6,389 bases of DNA, from positions 1-6,389 of the forward strand of contig JAZSBH010000167.1 of the NCBI GenBank assembly GCA_045602325.1, given 5' to 3'. The stretch's first letter is position 1. The number at the start of each line of letters is the position of its first letter. The translations under genes and the position numbers were made by a program. The notes under the pieces were generated by a model, which saw only the letters and a program-made list of their open reading frames with translations, did not search any database and was not told where the DNA came from. Source of the DNA: CAMEON01 sp045602325. Its GTDB lineage: Bacteria > Bacillota > Clostridia > Oscillospirales > CAG-272. Below, piece after piece: positions 5,815 through 6,389 of the stretch.

Positions 5815-6246
5815 ATGTTACAGACACCCTTTGGGATCATACGAATCACAGCCGACGGAGTTCTGCTTGATTATGAAGCGGTTCCCCGCGTCTGCAACTG
5901 CCGTTCCGTCCAAGAAAAGCCCCTCGCCGGCAATTACTGCATCACCATCCCAACCGCAGGACGAAGCACCATCCAATGCGAAGTTGATTGGTGTCGTGAG
6001 CCCATTCGCAACACGGGAGATTCGGGCGAACGGTATCTCTGCGCAGAATTCATAGACGGCCGTACCGTGCTGACCGTCGGCATTGAGGACGACAATCTTG
6101 CTTTTGAATCGATACGGCGCGACAACGGCATGGCCTACCGTATACTGCAACCAAACGCTACGGCAACGGTCGTCTTTGGTATTGCGTGGGCAACAGATTA
6201 CGAGGACGGCGACGTGCGGACATGGCTAGCGGCTGATCCAACATGA
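5815..6246 (+). CDS. Small six-cysteine protein of unknown function
   Basis: I do not recognise this 143-residue protein. It starts 18 bp after nth with its own AAAGGGG site (5802-5808) 6 nt before the ATG, and no promoter intervenes, so it is probably co-transcribed with nth. It has no signal peptide or membrane segment. The sequence alternates hydrophobic and polar residues (FGIIRITADGVLLDYEAVP, CEVDWC, LTVGIEDD), suggesting a mainly beta fold. Cysteines are at 27, 29, 42, 55, 60 and 76; C27-x-C29 and C55-x4-C60 could bind a metal but do not match a named zinc motif. The end is acidic and aromatic (AWATDYEDGDVRTW). GC content resembles the neighbouring genes and a terminator follows, so it is likely a real gene. 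A link to DNA repair rests on position only. Confidence 0.8.
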   Translation: MLQTPFGIIRITADGVLLDYEAVPRVCNCRSVQEKPLAGNYCITIPTAGRSTIQCEVDWCREPIRNTGDSGERYLCAEFIDGRTVLTVGIEDDNLAFESIRRDNGMAYRILQPNATATVVFGIAWATDYEDGDVRTWLAADPT

Positions 6247-6293
6247 ATAATAAACATCCACCCGCCAAGCGCAATGTCATTAAGTTAAGAAAA

Positions 6294-6328
6294 GAACCAA
6301 GTTCAGAAATGGACTTGGCTCTTTTTTT
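6294..6328 (+). terminator. Rho-independent terminator of the nth transcript
   Basis: GAACCAAGTTC (6294-6304) pairs with GGACTTGGCTC (6311-6321) with one A-C mismatch and one G-T pair around an AGAAAT loop. Seven T follow (6322-6328). It sits 48 bp after the stop of the small protein. Confidence 0.9.
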
Positions 6329-6360
6329 GCAAAAAAGTTAAAGAATTTTTGAAAAAGGGG

Positions 6361-6389
6361 TTGACAAAAAGGAAAAAGTGTGCGGGCGA
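6361..6389 (+). promoter_or_regulatory. Possible -35 box of a promoter cut by the window end
   Basis: TTGACA at 6361-6366 is a consensus -35 box directly after the terminator, where a new transcript could begin. At a 17-bp spacing the -10 position would be GGGCGA, which is poor, and the window ends there. Only the hexamer supports this call. Confidence 0.3.

Overview
The window looks like chromosomal DNA from an uncultured or little-studied Clostridia-type Firmicute (Oscillospirales or similar gut lineage). This is inferred from strong GGAGG ribosome-binding sites, near-consensus sigma-A promoters with 17-bp spacers, GC-rich genes beside AT-rich hairpin-laden intergenic DNA, and the gene families present. 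No species can be named from the sequence.

Layout, left to right. (1) A plus-strand DUF362 protein with a C-terminal pair of 4Fe-4S motifs, closed by a strong intrinsic terminator. (2) A minus-strand XRE-type helix-turn-helix regulator with a long helical, TPR-like C-terminal region, noticeably AT-richer than its neighbours, with its own good promoter. (3) A 364-bp gene-free stretch (2550-2913) holding that promoter, a palindrome, a decayed copy of the last 62 bp of the DUF362 gene, and an 81-bp in-frame tandem repeat built from the last codons of the next gene. (4) A minus-strand glycoside hydrolase of family GH127 type (putative beta-L-arabinofuranosidase) with its catalytic and metal-site residues intact and no signal peptide. 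(5) A 336-bp gene-free stretch (4756-5091) with two outward-facing sigma-A promoters flanking a 202-bp MITE-like element with 21-bp perfect terminal inverted repeats and internal hairpins. (6) A plus-strand endonuclease III gene (nth) and, 18 bp after it, a small unrecognised six-cysteine protein, ended by an intrinsic terminator.

The genes do not form one obvious pathway. The GH127 enzyme would act on imported arabinose-containing oligosaccharides, endonuclease III repairs oxidised bases, and the DUF362 protein is a probable redox protein of unknown role. I found no previously undescribed system in the coding genes. The most unusual signal is the intergenic debris at 2694-2971, where the 3' ends of both flanking gene families are duplicated in convergent orientation, and the hairpin element at 4824-5025 that sits symmetrically between two divergent promoters.
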